In this document: positions 1-8,722 of the stretch, piece after piece
How the letters are laid out: each line of letters opens with the position of its first letter
How positions within the stretch are numbered: position 1 is the stretch's first letter
Origin: Thermorudis peleae
GTDB taxonomy: Bacteria > Chloroflexota > Chloroflexia > Thermomicrobiales > Thermomicrobiaceae
NCBI RefSeq assembly: GCF_000744775.1
Contig: NZ_JQMP01000004.1
Span: 248,001 to 312,000, forward strand
Reading direction: 5' to 3'
DNA: 64,000 nt
Made by a program: the position numbers and the translations under genes
Notes under the pieces: model-generated
The model's database searches: none
The model's input: only the letters and a program-made list of their open reading frames with translations
What the model was told of the DNA's origin: nothing

Positions 1-183
1 GGCCTGGGCACGCTTCGCCTGGTCCCGGCTGGCGAGAACCAGACCCAGATCGAGTACGACGGCGACGTTGAAGTTGGTGGCCCGGTCGCTGGCGTCGCCC
101 AGCGGATGATGGGCAGCGTCGCCAAGCGACTGATCGAGCAGTTCCTCTCGTGCATCGAACAGCAGATCACGAGCCAGGGGTAA
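1..183 (+). CDS. coxG: CoxG-family (SRPBCC) protein, C-terminal part
   Basis: Only the last 60 codons are present; the start lies before the window. The reading frame is open from base 1 to TAA at 181-183. The visible tail has the pattern of CoxG (carbon monoxide dehydrogenase subunit G): a segment reading IEYDGDVEVGGPVAGV, then an amphipathic helix with AKRLIEQF. CoxG belongs to the SRPBCC/START-like fold and has been linked to membrane or quinone-side anchoring of CO dehydrogenase (family knowledge). It stands directly upstream of coxS, about 45 bases away, so it is probably the first visible gene of the cox operon. Confidence is limited by the truncation. Confidence 0.8.
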   Translation, partial: GLGTLRLVPAGENQTQIEYDGDVEVGGPVAGVAQRMMGSVAKRLIEQFLSCIEQQITSQG

Positions 184-228
184 CGCGGTGAAACCGGCGT
201 AGGAGTGGTCAGCGAAAGGAGCGGAGGT

Positions 229-705
229 ATGCAAGTGACCATCACCGTCAATGGCCAGCAGTACACGCACGACGTTGAGCCACGGATGCTGCTCGTCCAC
301 TACTTGCGCGACGTGCTCAACCTCACGGGCACCCACGTTGGCTGCGATACCAGCCAGTGCGGCGCATGCACGGTGCTGATGAACGGCAAAGCGGTCAAGT
401 CCTGCACCATCTTTGCGGTGGAGGCCGATGGTGCTGAGATCACAACCATCGAAGGCCTGGCGAAGGATGGCCAGCTCCACCCGGTGCAGGAAGGCTTCTG
501 GGAGATGCACGGCCTGCAGTGCGGCTACTGCACCCCTGGCATGATCATGACCGCCGTCGACCTGCTGCAGCGCAACCCAAATCCGACCGAGGAAGAGATC
601 CGGCACGGCATTGAAGGGAATATCTGCCGCTGCACCGGCTATCAGAACATCGTCAAGGCGATCCAGTACGCCGCCGAGAAGATGCGCGCCTCAGCCCGGG
701 CCTAA
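229..705 (+). CDS. coxS: Molybdenum hydroxylase [2Fe-2S] small subunit (CoxS type)
   Basis: A protein of 158 residues carrying the two [2Fe-2S] clusters that pass electrons from the molybdenum site to FAD. The plant-type ferredoxin cluster is held by C39, C44, C47 and C59 ([10 protein letters not shown]). The second cluster is held by C98, C101, C133 and C135 (CGYC and CRC). All eight cysteines are present and the length is normal for the family. I chose ATG 229 because AAAGGAG lies 7 bases upstream; a GTG at 205 gives an 8-residue extension that lacks family similarity. coxL follows after 81 bases. The gene order S-L-M differs from the M-S-L order of classical form I CO dehydrogenase operons. 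Confidence 0.95.
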   Translation: MQVTITVNGQQYTHDVEPRMLLVHYLRDVLNLTGTHVGCDTSQCGACTVLMNGKAVKSCTIFAVEADGAEITTIEGLAKDGQLHPVQEGFWEMHGLQCGYCTPGMIMTAVDLLQRNPNPTEEEIRHGIEGNICRCTGYQNIVKAIQYAAEKMRASARA

Positions 706-786
706 CGCATACGGTGGGGAGCTGGGCAGCGCACGCAGCACAACGGAGCCAGTCGGAGCGTCAAGCCCCAGAAAGGGGGAGCAGCA

Positions 787-3141
787 ATGGCAGTGACCAA
801 GCTCTTTGGCGCATCAGTCAAGCGGCGGGAAGATCCGCGGCTGATCACCGGCCACGGCAACTTCACCGACCATATTCGGCTGCCTGGCATGCTGGCGATG
901 GCGATCAAGCGCAGCCCGCACGCCCACGCCCGCATTGTCCGGATTGACACCAGCAAGGCCAAGGCGATGCCCGGCGTCGTCGCGGTCTACACCGGACAAG
1001 ACCTGGTCGACAAGCTGGGCCCCGTCCCCTGCGCTTGGCTCGTGCCCGACAGCGACCTGAAGGTCCCGACCTACCGCGCTGTGGCCGTCGACAAAGTCCG
1101 CTATGTCGGCGATGCCGTCGCGGTCGTGGTCGCGGAAAACCGCTATATCGCCGAGGACGCCGCCGACGCGATCGAGGTCGAGTACGAGGTGCTGCCGGCC
1201 GTCGTCGACCAGGAGAAAGCCGCCCAGCCCGGCGCACCGCAGCTGTACGATGACGTGCCCAACAACATTGCGTTCCATTGGAAGCTCCACGCTGGCGACT
1301 TCGACGCCGCCTGGAACCAGGCCGAGGTGCGGCTCACCCAACGCCTGATCAACCACCGGCTGATCCCAACGGCTATGGAGCCGCGCGGTGCGGTCGCGTC
1401 CTACAACCCATCAACGGGCGAGCTGACCGTCTGGTGCACGAGCCAGAACCCGCACATCCACCGGCTGCTCTTCTCCGCGGTGACGGGCTTGCCCGAGACG
1501 AAGATCCGGGTGATCGCCACGGACGTCGGTGGCGGCTTCGGCAGCAAGATCCCGATGTACGCCGGCGAGCTGATCGCCAGCGCGATCTCGCGCGACCTTG
1601 GTCGGCCGATCAAGTGGGTCGAAACCCGTCGCGAGAACTACGTGGCAACGATTCACGGCCGCGACCACATCCAGTATGTCGAACTGGCGGCCAAGCGCGA
1701 CGGCACGATCACCGGCCTGCGCGTCAAGGCCTATGCGAACATGGGCGCTTACCTCTCGACCGCCGCGCCTGGCGTGCCGACCTGGCTCTTCGGGCTGATT
1801 CTCGCCGGGCCCTACACGATCCCCGTCATCCACGTTGACGTCTATGGCGTCCTGACGAACACGACGCCGACCGATGCCTACCGCGGCGCAGGCCGGCCGG
1901 AAGCCACCTACTTGCTTGAGCGCATGATTGACCTCCTCGCTCGCGAGCTCAACATGGATCCTGCAGAGGTTCGGCGCAAGAACTTCATCCCCAAGGAGAA
2001 GTTCCCCTACACGACACCCACGGGCCTCGTCTACGACAGTGGCGATTATGAGGCGGCGCTCAACCGCGCTCTCGAACTCGTCGACTACCAGGCACTGCGT
2101 CGCGAGCAGGAAGAGCTGCGCAAGCAGGGGCGCTACCTTGGCATCGGCTTCTCCACCTATGTCGAAGTCTGCGGCCTTGCGCCCTCACAAGCAGCCGGCG
2201 CGATGGGCTTCCAGGGCGGGCTGTGGGAAAGCGCAACCGTGCGGGTGCATCCAACCGGCAAGGTGACGGTGCTCACCGGGTCGAACCCCCACGGCCAGGG
2301 CGAGGAAACAACCTTCGCCCAGATCGTTGCTGACGAACTCGGCGTGCCCTTCGAGGACGTCGAAATCATCCACGGCGACACCGGCATGGTGCCATTTGGC
2401 ATGGGCACCTACGGCAGCCGCTCCCTGGCAGTCGGCGGGACCGCGATCGTGATGGCGACCCGCAAGATCAAGGAAAAGGCTACGAAGATCGCGGCCCACT
2501 TGCTCGAAGTTGCGCCGGAAGACCTCGCTTTCGAAAACGGCCGCTTCTTCGTCAAAGGCGCACCCGACCGCGGCATGACGTTCCAAGAAGTCGCCCTCAA
2601 CGCCTATCTGGCCTGGAAGATGCCCGAAGGTGTCACGCCCGGCTTGGAAGAGACGTACTTCCACGACCCAAGCAACAACACCTTCCCGTTCGGCTGCCAT
2701 ATCTGCGTCGTCGAAGTCGATCCCGACACCGGCAGCGTGACGTTCCGCAAGTACGTGGCGGTCGATGACGTCGGGAACGTCGTCAACCCCATGATCGTCG
2801 ACGGCCAGGTGCACGGCGGCATCGCCCAGGGCCTTGCTCAGGCGGTCTACGAATTCGCCGCCTACGACGAGAACGGCCAGCTCTTGAGCGCGACCATGTC
2901 GGACTACGCCCTGCCGAAGGCCAGCATGCTGCCATCGTTCACGGTTGATCGCACGGTGACCCCGACGCCGGTCAATCCGCTCGGCGCTAAGGGCGCAGGG
3001 GAGACTGGGACGATTGCAGCAACGCCAGCCGTTGCCAACGCGATCATCGACGCGCTTGCCCCATTCGGCATCAAGCACATCGACATCCCGCTCACGCCGC
3101 AGCGGATCTGGCAAGCGGTGCGGGAGGCACGCGGGCACTAG
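787..3141 (+). CDS. coxL: Molybdenum hydroxylase large subunit, CoxL form II
   Basis: A protein of 784 residues in the xanthine dehydrogenase/aldehyde oxidase large-subunit family, which binds molybdopterin cytosine dinucleotide and carries the active site. Visible marks are GGGFGSK in the first Mo-cofactor domain, the signature AYRGAGR at about residues 364-370, and the catalytic glutamate E739 in [10 protein letters not shown]. Proven CO dehydrogenases (form I) have AYxCSFR here, with the copper-binding cysteine. AYRGAGR is the form II signature, whose CO-oxidising ability is disputed. The enzyme is therefore a CODH-like hydroxylase of uncertain substrate. ATG 787 is preceded by an AAAGGGGGAG stretch. 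A second paralogue lies at 8723-11023. Confidence 0.95.
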   Translation: MAVTKLFGASVKRREDPRLITGHGNFTDHIRLPGMLAMAIKRSPHAHARIVRIDTSKAKAMPGVVAVYTGQDLVDKLGPVPCAWLVPDSDLKVPTYRAVAVDKVRYVGDAVAVVVAENRYIAEDAADAIEVEYEVLPAVVDQEKAAQPGAPQLYDDVPNNIAFHWKLHAGDFDAAWNQAEVRLTQRLINHRLIPTAMEPRGAVASYNPSTGELTVWCTSQNPHIHRLLFSAVTGLPETKIRVIATDVGGGFGSKIPMYAGELIASAISRDLGRPIKWVETRRENYVATIHGRDHIQYVELAAKRDGTITGLRVKAYANMGAYLSTAAPGVPTWLFGLILAGPYTIPVIHVDVYGVLTNTTPTDAYRGAGRPEATYLLERMIDLLARELNMDPAEVRRKNFIPKEKFPYTTPTGLVYDSGDYEAALNRALELVDYQALRREQEELRKQGRYLGIGFSTYVEVCGLAPSQAAGAMGFQGGLWESATVRVHPTGKVTVLTGSNPHGQGEETTFAQIVADELGVPFEDVEIIHGDTGMVPFGMGTYGSRSLAVGGTAIVMATRKIKEKATKIAAHLLEVAPEDLAFENGRFFVKGAPDRGMTFQEVALNAYLAWKMPEGVTPGLEETYFHDPSNNTFPFGCHICVVEVDPDTGSVTFRKYVAVDDVGNVVNPMIVDGQVHGGIAQGLAQAVYEFAAYDENGQLLSATMSDYALPKASMLPSFTVDRTVTPTPVNPLGAKGAGETGTIAATPAVANAIIDALAPFGIKHIDIPLTPQRIWQAVREARGH

Positions 3142-3154
3142 CACGCACGGTACC

Positions 3155-3186
3155 GGGCGAGACGCGGACCGACCCGCGTCTCGCCC
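3155..3186 (+). other. Perfect 13-bp hairpin between coxL and coxM
   Basis: The arms GGGCGAGACGCGG (3155-3167) and CCGCGTCTCGCCC (3174-3186) are perfect complements around a 6-base loop. The hairpin sits 13 bases after the coxL stop and about 40 before coxM. No T-run follows, so it is not a classical intrinsic terminator. It may protect the upstream mRNA end or attenuate transcription into coxM (inference). Confidence 0.7.
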
Positions 3187-3225
3187 TCGGCATGATCAAG
3201 TGATTCAGCGGAAGGAGCGCAGGGA

Positions 3226-4095
3226 ATGTATCCAGCCCCGTTCACCTATTTCCGAGCCTCATCGGTCAGTGAGGCCGTGAACTTGCTGGTCGAAAACCCC
3301 GACGCGAAGCTCCTCGCCGGAGGGCATAGCCTCATTCCGGCCATGAAGCTCCGCCTTTCAACGCCCTCCGCCTTGATCGACATCCGGCGCATTCCTGAAC
3401 TCTCCGGTATTCGGGAGGAAGGCGATCGGATCGTCATCGGCGCGACGACAATCTACGACGACATCATGCGCAACGAGCTCGTCCAGCGCACGCTGCCGAT
3501 TCTCCCCGAAGCGCTGAACGTTGTCGGCGACCTGCAGGTCCGCAACATGGGCACGATCGGTGGCTCGCTCGCCCACGCTGACCCTGCAGCCGACCTCCCA
3601 GCGGTCGTGCTCGCCCTCAACGCCGAACTGAAGGCCGTCGGGCCTAACGGCGAGCGCACCATCCCCGCCGATCAGTTCTTCGTCGACCTCTTCACCACGG
3701 CGCTCGAGCCGACGGAGGTGCTCACGGCGATCTCCTTCCCCAAGCCAGCACCCCGCACCGGCATGTCGTACCAGAAGTTCGCCAACCCGGCGTCAGGGTA
3801 CGCCGTGGTCGGCGTCGCCGCAGTCGTCACGCTGGGAGCAGACGGCAAGGTGAGCGCAGCGCGTGTCGCGGTGACCGGCGCGGGGCCGTATGCCGTGCGC
3901 CGGCAAGCAGTTGAGAACGCCCTGATCGGCCAGGAGCCGACCGCTGACGTCATCAAGCAGGCGGCGTCGCAGGCAAGCGAGGGCATGACGTTCAACAGCG
4001 ACATCTTCGCGTCCGAGGAGTATCGCGCCCACCTGACCCGCGTCCTCACCGAACGAGCGGTGAGCCGCGCTGTTGAACGGGCACGCAGCGCCTAA
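3226..4095 (+). CDS. coxM: Molybdenum hydroxylase FAD-binding medium subunit (CoxM type)
   Basis: A protein of 289 residues in the PCMH-type FAD-binding family. This subunit takes electrons from the small subunit's Fe-S clusters and hands them to the acceptor, presumably quinone or the respiratory chain. The two FAD signatures are clear: AGGHS at residues 31-35 and TIGGS at 110-114, the latter followed by HADPAADLP. The C-terminal CO dehydrogenase flavoprotein domain begins around residue 175 (FANPASGYAVVGVAA). ATG 3226 follows GGAAGGAG at a usable distance. Length is typical. It is the third structural subunit of the heterotrimer and is followed by the maturation genes. Confidence 0.95.
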   Translation: MYPAPFTYFRASSVSEAVNLLVENPDAKLLAGGHSLIPAMKLRLSTPSALIDIRRIPELSGIREEGDRIVIGATTIYDDIMRNELVQRTLPILPEALNVVGDLQVRNMGTIGGSLAHADPAADLPAVVLALNAELKAVGPNGERTIPADQFFVDLFTTALEPTEVLTAISFPKPAPRTGMSYQKFANPASGYAVVGVAAVVTLGADGKVSAARVAVTGAGPYAVRRQAVENALIGQEPTADVIKQAASQASEGMTFNSDIFASEEYRAHLTRVLTERAVSRAVERARSA

Positions 4096-4122
4096 CGCCG
4101 CGTACCCAAACACCGCGCAACC

Positions 4123-4154
4123 ACCCTGCACGGCACCTTGAAGCCGTGCAGGGT
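4123..4154 (+). terminator. Hairpin after coxM, terminator-like
   Basis: ACCCTGCACGGC (4123-4134) pairs with GCCGTGCAGGGT (4143-4154) around an 8-base loop, giving a 12-bp stem. Only a short TT follows (4155-4156), so termination may be partial. It overlaps an AT-rich imperfect palindrome, TGATAT-N5-ATATCA at 4156-4172, just before the MoxR gene, which could be an operator or the core of an internal promoter. Confidence 0.6.
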
Positions 4155-4182
4155 TTGATATCATGTATATCAGAGTAAAACG

Positions 4183-5115
4183 ATGATCGGAGATTGCGAG
4201 GATATGGTGGAAACGCAGACCGTACACGACTTGACATCCGTCGAAGCGGTGCAGCGGGCGCTTGCCGAGCAGCGCTACGTGTGTGAAACGAGCTTAGCAA
4301 CGGCCATTTACCTCGCCCTGAAACTGCCCAAGCCGCTCTTGCTCGAAGGCGAAGCCGGCGTTGGCAAGACGGAAGTCGCCAAGGTACTCGCAAGCGCGCT
4401 CGGCACCGACCTGATCCGCTTGCAGTGCTACGAGGGGCTCGATATCAGCCACGCCGTCTACGAATGGAACTATCCACGGCAAATGCTCGCGATCCGCTTG
4501 CTGGAAGACCAGCAGGTCGGCCGCGATGTGGCCATGCAGGAAATCTTTAGCGAAACCTTCCTCATCGAGCGCCCCCTGCTCAAGGCGATTCGCCACCAGG
4601 GCCGGCCACCCGTGTTGCTGATCGACGAGATCGACCGCGCCGATGAGGAATTCGAAGCCTTCTTGCTCGAGTTGCTCTCGGACTTCCAGATCACCATTCC
4701 GGAAATCGGCACCATCCGCGCAACGCAGCCACCCTACGTGATCATTACGTCAAACCGGACGCGTGAGCTGCACGACGCGCTCAAGCGCCGCTGCCTCTAT
4801 CACTGGATCGACTACCCGTCGCTCGAGAAGGAGTTCCAGATCCTCACCGTCCGGCTCCCGGGCATCTCGGAGCGGCTCGCGCGTCAGGTGGCGCGCTTCA
4901 TCCAAGCGCTGCGCCGCGAAGATCTCTACAAGCTCCCGGGCGTGGCCGAAACGCTCGACTGGGCTGCAGCACTCCTGGCTCTGAACCAGCAGGAACTGAC
5001 CGTTGAGGTTGCCTCGGCTACCCTCGGGGCCATTCTCAAGCATCAGGAAGACGTGCAGTACATCCGCAAGAAGAAGCTGGATGATCTGGTTGCAACTGCT
5101 GTAGCAGAGAGTTGA
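4183..5115 (+). CDS. coxD: MoxR-family AAA+ ATPase (CoxD type)
   Basis: A protein of about 310 residues with Walker A GEAGVGKT near residues 56-63 and Walker B LLIDEID near residue 145, followed by sensor-1 (VIITSNRTRE). MoxR ATPases beside cox genes (CoxD) are needed for insertion of the sulphur/copper part of the CODH active site in Afipia (Oligotropha) carboxidovorans. They normally act with the VWA protein encoded next, and the pair here is separated by only 12 bases. The start is uncertain: ATG 4183 is the furthest upstream, while ATG 4204 lies just after GCGAGGAT. Both give a full domain. A form II cluster would not need copper insertion, so the client could be another step of cofactor maturation. 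Confidence 0.9.
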   Translation: MIGDCEDMVETQTVHDLTSVEAVQRALAEQRYVCETSLATAIYLALKLPKPLLLEGEAGVGKTEVAKVLASALGTDLIRLQCYEGLDISHAVYEWNYPRQMLAIRLLEDQQVGRDVAMQEIFSETFLIERPLLKAIRHQGRPPVLLIDEIDRADEEFEAFLLELLSDFQITIPEIGTIRATQPPYVIITSNRTRELHDALKRRCLYHWIDYPSLEKEFQILTVRLPGISERLARQVARFIQALRREDLYKLPGVAETLDWAAALLALNQQELTVEVASATLGAILKHQEDVQYIRKKKLDDLVATAVAES

Positions 5116-5127
5116 TCACAGGGAACC

Positions 5128-6387
5128 ATGACAGCGACACAGAACTTCGCGCGACGCGCCATCACCTTCGCTCGGCTGCTCCGCCGGGCTGGAGTGAAGA
5201 CGACAACCGGACAAGCCATGGACTTCGTCCGGGCAATCGAGCACATTGACATCGGCAACCGGCTCGAGTTCAAGGAAGCTGCCCGCGCGTGCCTGGTGAC
5301 GAACAAGGACGAAAACCCGGTCTTTGATCGGCTCTTCGATGCCTTCTGGCGGGCCAAGCCGGAGTACGTCGACGGCTTGCCCGAGAACGCCCAGCCTGAC
5401 CAACTCGTCCCGATTCCGCCCGAAGAGCAACCGGAGGAGCAAGAAGGAGAAGGCGGGCAACAACTGCCACTCCTCGGCGCACAGGCGAAGACGCTCCTCG
5501 AAGTGAGCGAAGCGCCCGAGCAGTCCGACGAGGAGCCAAGCGAAGAGTCAAGCGACATCTTCAGCTACAGCCCGGTCGAAGTCTTGCGCGAAAAGGACTT
5601 TGCTGATCTCACCGAGGACGAGTTGCTAGCGATCCGCCGGCTCATGCAACAGATGGATTGGGAGATTAGCAAGCGGCACTCGCGGCGGAAAGCACCGTCA
5701 CCCAAAGGCCGCTTCGTCGATCCCCGGCGAACCATGCGCCGCAGCTTGCAGACCGGCGGCGTACCACTCACCATCGCCCGCCGCCAGACCAAGCTCAAGC
5801 CGCGACAACTCGTCGTGATCTGCGATGTCAGCGGGTCAATGGACCGCTACTCGCGCATCCTCTTGCAGTTCCTCTACGCTCTGGAGAACCGGGCTGCACG
5901 CGTCGAGGCCTTCGTCTTTGGCACCCGCCTGACGCGCATCACCCGGCTCCTGCGCAATCGCTCGATCGACGAGGCGATGGCGCGGGTTGCGCGTGAAGTG
6001 CAAGACTGGTCAGGCGGTACCCGCATCGGGCAATCGTTACAGACCTTCAACATGGAGTGGGCGCGCCGCGTGCTGCGTAACGGCGCGATCGTGATCATCA
6101 TCAGCGACGGCTGGGATCGCGGTGATCCCGCATTGCTTGCGCGCGAGATGGCGCGGCTCCAACGCAGCAGCTACCGGCTCATCTGGCTCAACCCGTTGCT
6201 TGGCTCACCACGCTATGAGCCGCTCACGCGGGGCATGCAAGCAGCCCTGCCCTACATCGACGACTTCTTGCCTGTCCATAACCTGGCAAGCCTGCAGGCG
6301 CTCGCAGCACACCTGAGCCGGATCGATCAGTCACGTCCTGACCGGCGACAACATCCTGTGCTGCCCGAGACGTCACAGGCTGCCTAA
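5128..6387 (+). CDS. coxE: VWA-domain protein, CoxE family
   Basis: A protein of 419 residues. The N-terminal half is helical with a strongly acidic, Glu-rich stretch (about residues 94-150). The C-terminal half is a von Willebrand factor A domain with the metal-ion adhesion site DVSGSM at about residue 233. CoxE-type VWA proteins work with the MoxR ATPase as a chaperone pair that matures metalloenzymes (established for MoxR/VWA systems; the specific client here is inferred). The gene starts 12 bases after the MoxR stop, and the next gene follows 23 bases later, consistent with one operon. The length fits the family. Confidence 0.92.
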   Translation: MTATQNFARRAITFARLLRRAGVKTTTGQAMDFVRAIEHIDIGNRLEFKEAARACLVTNKDENPVFDRLFDAFWRAKPEYVDGLPENAQPDQLVPIPPEEQPEEQEGEGGQQLPLLGAQAKTLLEVSEAPEQSDEEPSEESSDIFSYSPVEVLREKDFADLTEDELLAIRRLMQQMDWEISKRHSRRKAPSPKGRFVDPRRTMRRSLQTGGVPLTIARRQTKLKPRQLVVICDVSGSMDRYSRILLQFLYALENRAARVEAFVFGTRLTRITRLLRNRSIDEAMARVAREVQDWSGGTRIGQSLQTFNMEWARRVLRNGAIVIIISDGWDRGDPALLAREMARLQRSSYRLIWLNPLLGSPRYEPLTRGMQAALPYIDDFLPVHNLASLQALAAHLSRIDQSRPDRRQHPVLPETSQAA

Positions 6388-6410
6388 AGAGAGTGATCGG
6401 AGGGGTAATC

Positions 6411-6746
6411 ATGCGAGACGTGCTTCCCGAAGTCGAACAGTGGATCAACGAGGGTGAAGAGATCGCCCTGGCGACGGTCGTCCGGGCATATGGCTCAACG
6501 CCACGGCCGGTTGGGGCGAAGATGGCTGTCACCAAGAGCGGCCGGATGGCTGGCTCAGTCAGTGGCGGCTGCGTCGAAGGCGCCGTGTTCGAAGTGGCGC
6601 AGGAAGTGCTGGCCAGCGGCCGACCGCAGCTCGTCCACTTCGGCATTAGCGACGAGATGGCCTGGAACGTTGGGCTCAGCTGCGGTGGCGCGATCGACGT
6701 CTTCGTCGAGCCGCTGGTCGTGAAGTCTTCGCAGCAGAGCGAGTGA
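6411..6746 (+). CDS. XdhC/CoxI family protein, N-terminal domain only
   Basis: A short protein of 111 residues matching only the first (XdhC_CoxI) domain of XdhC proteins, with the motif GSTPRPVGAKMAV and, further on, SGGCVEGAVFEVA. XdhC proteins bind the molybdenum cofactor, assist its sulphuration and insert it into xanthine-dehydrogenase-type enzymes. I chose ATG 6411 because GGAGGGG lies at 6399-6405; a GTG at 6393 would add six residues. The Rossmann-like C-terminal domain is missing here, but the next gene, 4 bases downstream, supplies one, so the two look like a split pair. The LSCGG motif near the end is conserved. Confidence 0.9.
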   Translation: MRDVLPEVEQWINEGEEIALATVVRAYGSTPRPVGAKMAVTKSGRMAGSVSGGCVEGAVFEVAQEVLASGRPQLVHFGISDEMAWNVGLSCGGAIDVFVEPLVVKSSQQSE

Positions 6747-6750
6747 AACC

Positions 6751-7521
6751 ATGTCAGCAATTCTTTCAGCACTCCGTGAGGCCATTGAGCAGGAAATACC
6801 GGTCGTCCAGGCAACGCTCGTCCAGGGGGAGCCGCTGGGAGCCAAGATGCTGGTCTACGAGGACGGCCGAACCGTCGGCTCCCTCGGCGACCCCGACCTC
6901 GACGCCCAGGTAATCCGCGACGCGCAGGACGTGTTGCCGCGCGGCGAGGCAACGACGCGCAGTTACACCAGGGCCAGCGGCGAAACGGTCGATGTCTACC
7001 TCGAGAGCTTCCTGCCACCACGCCGCTTGATCGTGGTTGGGGCCGTGCACATCGCCATCCCGCTGGTCGCCATGGCCAAGGAGCTGGGCTACTACACAAT
7101 TGTGATCGACGCGCGCGAATTCTTCGCCACCCGTGAGCGCTTCCCCCACGCCGACGAGCTGATCGTTGCCTGGCCCGATGAAGCGCTGCAAAAGCTGCCA
7201 CTTGGCCCACAAACCGACATCGTCATCCTTTCGCATGACGAGAAGTTCGAAGACCCAGCGCTCGCCGTTGCCCTGCGCTCGCGTGCTGGCTACATCGGTG
7301 CCGTCGGCAGCCGGAAGACCAGCGAAGCGCGCAAGGAGCGACTGCGCCGCGCCGGGTTTACGGACGACGAGCTTGCGCGCATCCATGGGCCAATTGGGCT
7401 GGACATTGGTGCCAAGACCCCGGCCGAGATCGCCATCAGCATCCTGGCCGAGATCATCGCCGTGCGGAGCGGACGCGATCCACGGGCCCAGGGACTCCAG
7501 CCGGCGAAGGCAACGGCCTAG
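6751..7521 (+). CDS. XdhC family protein with Rossmann-like C-terminal domain
   Basis: A protein of 256 residues. The N-terminal part (1-85) is a shortened XdhC_CoxI-like domain without the GSTPR motif. Residues 95-240 form the XdhC Rossmann-like domain: RRLIVVGAVHIAIPLVAMAK, then a VIDAR strand, VILSHDEKFED, GYIGAVGSRKT and GLDIGAKTPAEIAISI. It probably acts with the preceding short protein to insert molybdenum cofactor into the CoxL-type large subunits. The gene starts 4 bases after its neighbour, and MocA-like cytidylyltransferase follows after 9 bases, so the maturation genes are tightly packed. In the VVGAVHIA segment the usual glycine-rich VxGaGhva pattern is slightly changed. Confidence 0.9.
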   Translation: MSAILSALREAIEQEIPVVQATLVQGEPLGAKMLVYEDGRTVGSLGDPDLDAQVIRDAQDVLPRGEATTRSYTRASGETVDVYLESFLPPRRLIVVGAVHIAIPLVAMAKELGYYTIVIDAREFFATRERFPHADELIVAWPDEALQKLPLGPQTDIVILSHDEKFEDPALAVALRSRAGYIGAVGSRKTSEARKERLRRAGFTDDELARIHGPIGLDIGAKTPAEIAISILAEIIAVRSGRDPRAQGLQPAKATA

Positions 7522-7530
7522 TAAACGGTC

Positions 7531-8151
7531 GTGGCAGCGATGGGCCAGATTGGCGGGGTTGTGCTCGCAGCTGGTTTGTCACGGCGCCTTGGCCAGCCGA
7601 AGCAACTGCTTCAGCTTGGCGGCAAGCCAGCACTGCAATACGTGATCGACGCCGCGAAGGCCGCCGGCCTCGACCCACTTCTCGTTGTCCTCGGCCATGC
7701 GGCAGACACGATTCAGCAGCACATCGACGTCGCCGGCTGCACGGTGCTCCTCAACCCCGATTATGCGGCGGGGCAGAGCACGTCGGTTCGGACGGCGCTC
7801 GATCACCTTCCCGAGGATGTCGAGGCCGTCGTGTTTCTCCTCGGCGACCAGCCACTCGTTGAGCCGGCAGTGATCCAGGCGCTGGTCGCGGCCTTTCGCG
7901 AGACCCGCGCTCCCATTGTCCAGCCACGCTATGCCGAAGGCCGAGGGAATCCAGTGCTCATCGCCCGCGCGCTCTTCCCCGAGCTGCAGCAACTCGAAGG
8001 CGATACCGGCGCTCGGCCAGTCATCGAACGGCATCGCGATAGAGTACACCTGGTCGACCTTGCGCACTACCACCGGCCAGCTGACCTTGACACCTGGGAG
8101 GACTACGAGCACCTTCGCCAAGCGTTTGCACACCGTGGAGAGGCAAGGTGA
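7531..8151 (+). CDS. mocA: Molybdenum cofactor cytidylyltransferase-like NTP transferase (MocA type)
   Basis: A protein of about 206 residues with the MobA-like NTP-transferase fold. The nucleotide-binding loop is LAAGLSRRLGQPKQLL near residues 12-27. Later motifs are a GxSTS segment (GQSTSVRTAL) and FLLGDQPLV for metal binding. MocA joins CMP to molybdopterin to make the MCD form of the cofactor that CoxL-type enzymes use, which fits its place between XdhC and a second CoxL. The start is a GTG at 7531 or ATG at 7540. It overlaps the next gene by 4 bases (GTGA), suggesting translational coupling. Confidence 0.85.
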   Translation: MAAMGQIGGVVLAAGLSRRLGQPKQLLQLGGKPALQYVIDAAKAAGLDPLLVVLGHAADTIQQHIDVAGCTVLLNPDYAAGQSTSVRTALDHLPEDVEAVVFLLGDQPLVEPAVIQALVAAFRETRAPIVQPRYAEGRGNPVLIARALFPELQQLEGDTGARPVIERHRDRVHLVDLAHYHRPADLDTWEDYEHLRQAFAHRGEAR

Positions 8152-8711
8152 TCAATCTGGATCCGAATCGCCCGGTGCGGTTTTGTCCGTACTGTGGCGG
8201 TGCCGTCATCGAACGCGTTGTTTCGGGCCGTCCGCGACCGCACTGCCCCGCCTGCCAGCAAACGTTCTTCGCCGATCCGAAGCTGGCCGTCGCCGTGCTC
8301 ATCGACGTGGACGGCCAGCTCGTCCTCCAGCGCCGAGCAATCGAGCCTGGCCTCGGCCGCTGGTCTTTCCCCTCAGGGTTCGTTGAGCGCGGGGAACGGG
8401 TCGAAGACGCCGCAATCCGCGAAGCACGCGAGGAGGTTGGGCTCGACGTCCGGTTGACGCGCCTCCTCGGGCTCTATTCGGAATCCGGCAATCCGGTCGT
8501 GTTGGCCGTGTACCTTGCCGAGCCGATCGGCGGGACGCTGCACGCCGACCACGACGAGAACGATGCGGTTGGCCTGTTTTCTCCTGACGCCCTTCCCGAC
8601 CTTGCCTTCAGTCACGACCACGCAATTATCGCCGATTGGCGTGCGCTGAGGCGAGCAGCGTCCACACCTGCTCATCATCCGCACGAGACGAACAGTGATC
8701 ACGCGGGATAG
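8148..8711 (+). CDS. NUDIX hydrolase with N-terminal zinc ribbon
   Basis: A protein of 187 residues. The first 45 residues hold a zinc ribbon with two CxxC pairs (FCPYCGG and HCPACQQ). A NUDIX domain follows, with the Nudix box GFVERGERVEDAAIREAREE near residues 77-96. Zinc-ribbon NUDIX proteins hydrolyse nucleoside diphosphate derivatives such as NADH or ADP-ribose; the substrate cannot be told from sequence. The GTG start overlaps the stop of the MocA-like gene by 4 bases. A NUDIX enzyme in a molybdenum hydroxylase island might act on cofactor precursors or NAD(P)H damage products, but that is only a guess from context. Confidence 0.88.
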   Translation: MINLDPNRPVRFCPYCGGAVIERVVSGRPRPHCPACQQTFFADPKLAVAVLIDVDGQLVLQRRAIEPGLGRWSFPSGFVERGERVEDAAIREAREEVGLDVRLTRLLGLYSESGNPVVLAVYLAEPIGGTLHADHDENDAVGLFSPDALPDLAFSHDHAIIADWRALRRAASTPAHHPHETNSDHAG

Positions 8712-8722
8712 GGAGGAAGGCA

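Noticed and set aside
787-3141. Calling the enzyme a proven form I CO dehydrogenase
   Set aside because: The active-site loop is AYRGAGR, not AYxCSFR; CO oxidation cannot be claimed from this window.
2185-3144. 319-residue open frame opposite coxL
   Set aside because: Antisense shadow; the + strand is a fully conserved molybdenum hydroxylase large subunit.
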